DNA of 64,000 nt. Origin: JAUXJB01 sp965226855. GTDB taxonomy: Bacteria; Myxococcota_A; UBA9160; SZUA-336. Where the stretch lies: assembly GCA_965226855.1 (NCBI GenBank), contig CBDDEE010000032.1, positions 124,001-188,000 on the forward strand, in the 5' to 3' direction. Shown in pieces: positions 62,929 to 64,000 of this stretch. The translations under genes and the position numbers were made by a program. The stretch's first letter is position 1. Every line of letters begins with the position of its first letter. The notes under the pieces are model-generated. The model saw only the letters and a list, made by a program, of their open reading frames with translations, ran no database searches and was not told the DNA's origin.

Positions 62929-63427
62929 ATGCTCGCTATGGAGCGGTTGACAGAGGCAGCGGAGCGGATCGGCGAGGTGCTCAGGGAGCGGGGGGAATCC
63001 ATCTGCGTGGCGGAGGGCTCGTGTGGGGGGCTCGTCTCGGCCTCGCTCGTTGCTGTGCCGGGGGCCGTCGAACTTCTACGTGGCTGGTGGGGTCTTCTAC
63101 ACGCGGCCCGCGTTCGAGGAGATCCTCGGCAAGGACCGGGAGGCGCTGCGGGGGCTGCGCGGCAGCACCGAGCCGTTCTCTCTGATGCTGGCCAGGCTCG
63201 TGAGGGAGAAGTTCAATGCCACCTGGGCCATCGGTGAGAGCGGGGCCAGCGGACCTTCCGGGAACCGCTACGGAGACGCGGCAGGGCATGCCGCGCTGGC
63301 CGTAGCCGGACCGGTCGAGAAGAGCATCATCGTGGAGACGGGTATCGACGATCGTCAGGAGAACATGTGGCTGTTCTCGGCAGCGGCCCTGAAGCTCGTA
63401 GAGGAGGCACTTGCAGAGAGTGCCTAG
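62929..63427 (+). pseudogene. CinA C-terminal family amidohydrolase, frameshifted
   Basis: The N-terminal frame (MLAMERLTEAAERIGEVLRE ... VAEGSCGGLVSASLVAVPG) breaks in a run of five G near 63060. Removing one G gives VPGPSNFYVAGGVFYTRPAF, and the second frame then continues to a stop at 63427 with AIGESGASGPSGNRYGDAAG. The catalytic-site segment reads AEGSCGG, not the usual AESCTGG. The complete protein would be about 165 residues, normal for the CinA-C (nicotinamide-nucleotide amidohydrolase-like) fold. It may be a real gene with a one-base sequence error. Confidence 0.78.
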
Positions 63428-64000
63428 AGCGACCGGACCTCCGAACTACGTCGCTCGCAACCGTAGCGCCTGGGACGGCTACGCCGCGGAGTATGTGATA
63501 CCCGGCCGCAGGGGCTGGGGGGGTGAGCCCAAGTGGGGGATCTGGAGCATTCCTGAAGCCGCGGTCGGCGTACTTCCCGATGTGGAAGGGCGCGACACGC
63601 TGGAGCTCGGCTGTGGTACCGCCTACGTCCCCTCGTGGCTGGTCCGTCGCGGTGCGCGGGCGGTGGTCGGCGTGGATCTGTCCGCCCGGCAGCTCCAGAC
63701 CGCACGCACGCTCCAGAAGGAGTTCGGGCTCCGCTTTCCGCTGATCCGCGCTGCTGCCGAACAGGTGCCGCTCCGCGACTCTTCGTTCGACCTCGTCATC
63801 TCCGAGTACGGGGCGGCGATCTGGTGTGACCCCTACCTGTGGATCCCCGAGGCGGCCAGGCTACTGCGCCCCAAAGGGGAGCTCGTCTTCCTCGGCAACA
63901 GCGCGCTTTCCCTGCTCTGCACGCCGGGGACGGAGGGCGCCGTCGCCACGACGGCTCTGGGCCGCGACTACTTCGGCATGCACAGGTTCGAGTGGCCGGA
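63420..64000 (+). CDS. SAM-dependent methyltransferase, 3' end beyond the window
   Basis: GTG 63420 overlaps the CinA-type stop. RSAWDGYAAEY and TLELGCGTAYVPSWLVRRGA (motif I), GVDLSARQL, and FDLVISEYGAAIWCDP are class I methyltransferase features of the Methyltransf_11/25 type. The frame stays open to the last base of the window. Substrate unknown. Confidence 0.85.
   Translation, partial: MPRATGPPNYVARNRSAWDGYAAEYVIPGRRGWGGEPKWGIWSIPEAAVGVLPDVEGRDTLELGCGTAYVPSWLVRRGARAVVGVDLSARQLQTARTLQKEFGLRFPLIRAAAEQVPLRDSSFDLVISEYGAAIWCDPYLWIPEAARLLRPKGELVFLGNSALSLLCTPGTEGAVATTALGRDYFGMHRFEWP

Noticed and set aside
1..64000. tRNA, rRNA and CRISPR arrays
   Set aside because: No cloverleaf-like T-loop sequence in a gap, no rRNA-like stretch and no regularly spaced repeats were seen on reading both strands.

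Overview
The window is GC-rich, gene-dense bacterial DNA with short intergenic gaps and many GTG and TTG starts. It looks like the accessory catabolic genome of a Gram-negative, aerobic heterotroph. Evidence for a Gram-negative envelope is a lipoprotein-type quinohemoprotein, Tat-type twin-arginine leaders and an ExbB/ExbD-like gene pair. Evidence for use of cofactor F420 or related flavin chemistry is four luciferase-like (LLM) oxidoreductases and a PPOX-fold protein. Storage-lipid genes (a class III-type PHA synthase pair and a wax ester synthase/DGAT) sit with acyl-CoA catabolism genes. This combination is seen in actinobacteria and in several deltaproteobacteria-like or Binatota-type lineages. 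Taxonomy cannot be fixed from the sequence alone. No rRNA, tRNA, CRISPR array or replication origin was seen.

Layout. 0.2-13 kb: SnoaL-like protein and SDR; a P450 split by an IS481-type element; LLM enzyme; ThuA protein and SDR; a molybdenum hydroxylase pair with a DJ-1 family protein; patatin and carboxylesterase. 13-20 kb: small phasin-like protein, WS/DGAT split by an IS5-type element, then an overlapping run of PhaE-like protein, PhaC, GNAT and HAD phosphatase, with a second GNAT facing it. 20-27 kb: an acyltransferase fused to a GYD domain beside a free GYD protein, hydrolase, LLM enzyme, YcaQ-type glycosylase, a broken MFS gene and an enoyl-CoA hydratase. 27-35 kb: an odd IS/host chimera, ThuA plus BNR protein, azoreductase, PPOX, carotenoid oxygenase, MetE-like protein and SDRs. 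35-48 kb: nitroreductase, an MFS gene broken by the second IS5 copy, a double-domain CoA transferase, a secreted haem-c/propeller protein, hydrolase, LLM enzyme and a pair of acyl-CoA dehydrogenases. 48-64 kb: DAO-type oxidase, LLM enzyme, an Nramp-like transporter with unusual motifs, a phosphotransferase, a three-gene proton-channel-like operon, a DUF1800-DUF1501-PQQ dehydrogenase operon, an EamA transporter, a CinA-type gene and a methyltransferase cut by the window end.

Two processes shape the region. The first is gene decay and IS traffic: three IS insertions, all at CTAG targets, each interrupting a gene, plus several short gene remnants (GNAT, MDR dehydrogenase, old-yellow-enzyme-type oxidoreductase, thiolase). 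The second is single-base frameshifts, most of which can be repaired by changing the length of a short homopolymer. That raises the possibility of base-level sequence error as well as true decay. The 27.1 kb chimera, where one host leader and one IS sequence are interleaved block by block, points the same way or to an unusual template-switching event.

The candidates most worth pursuing as undescribed biology are the ExbB/ExbD-like operon at 54.8-56.7 kb, the GYD-acyltransferase fusion at 20.4-21.7 kb, and the Nramp-like transporter whose two discontinuous helices both carry an SGE motif.
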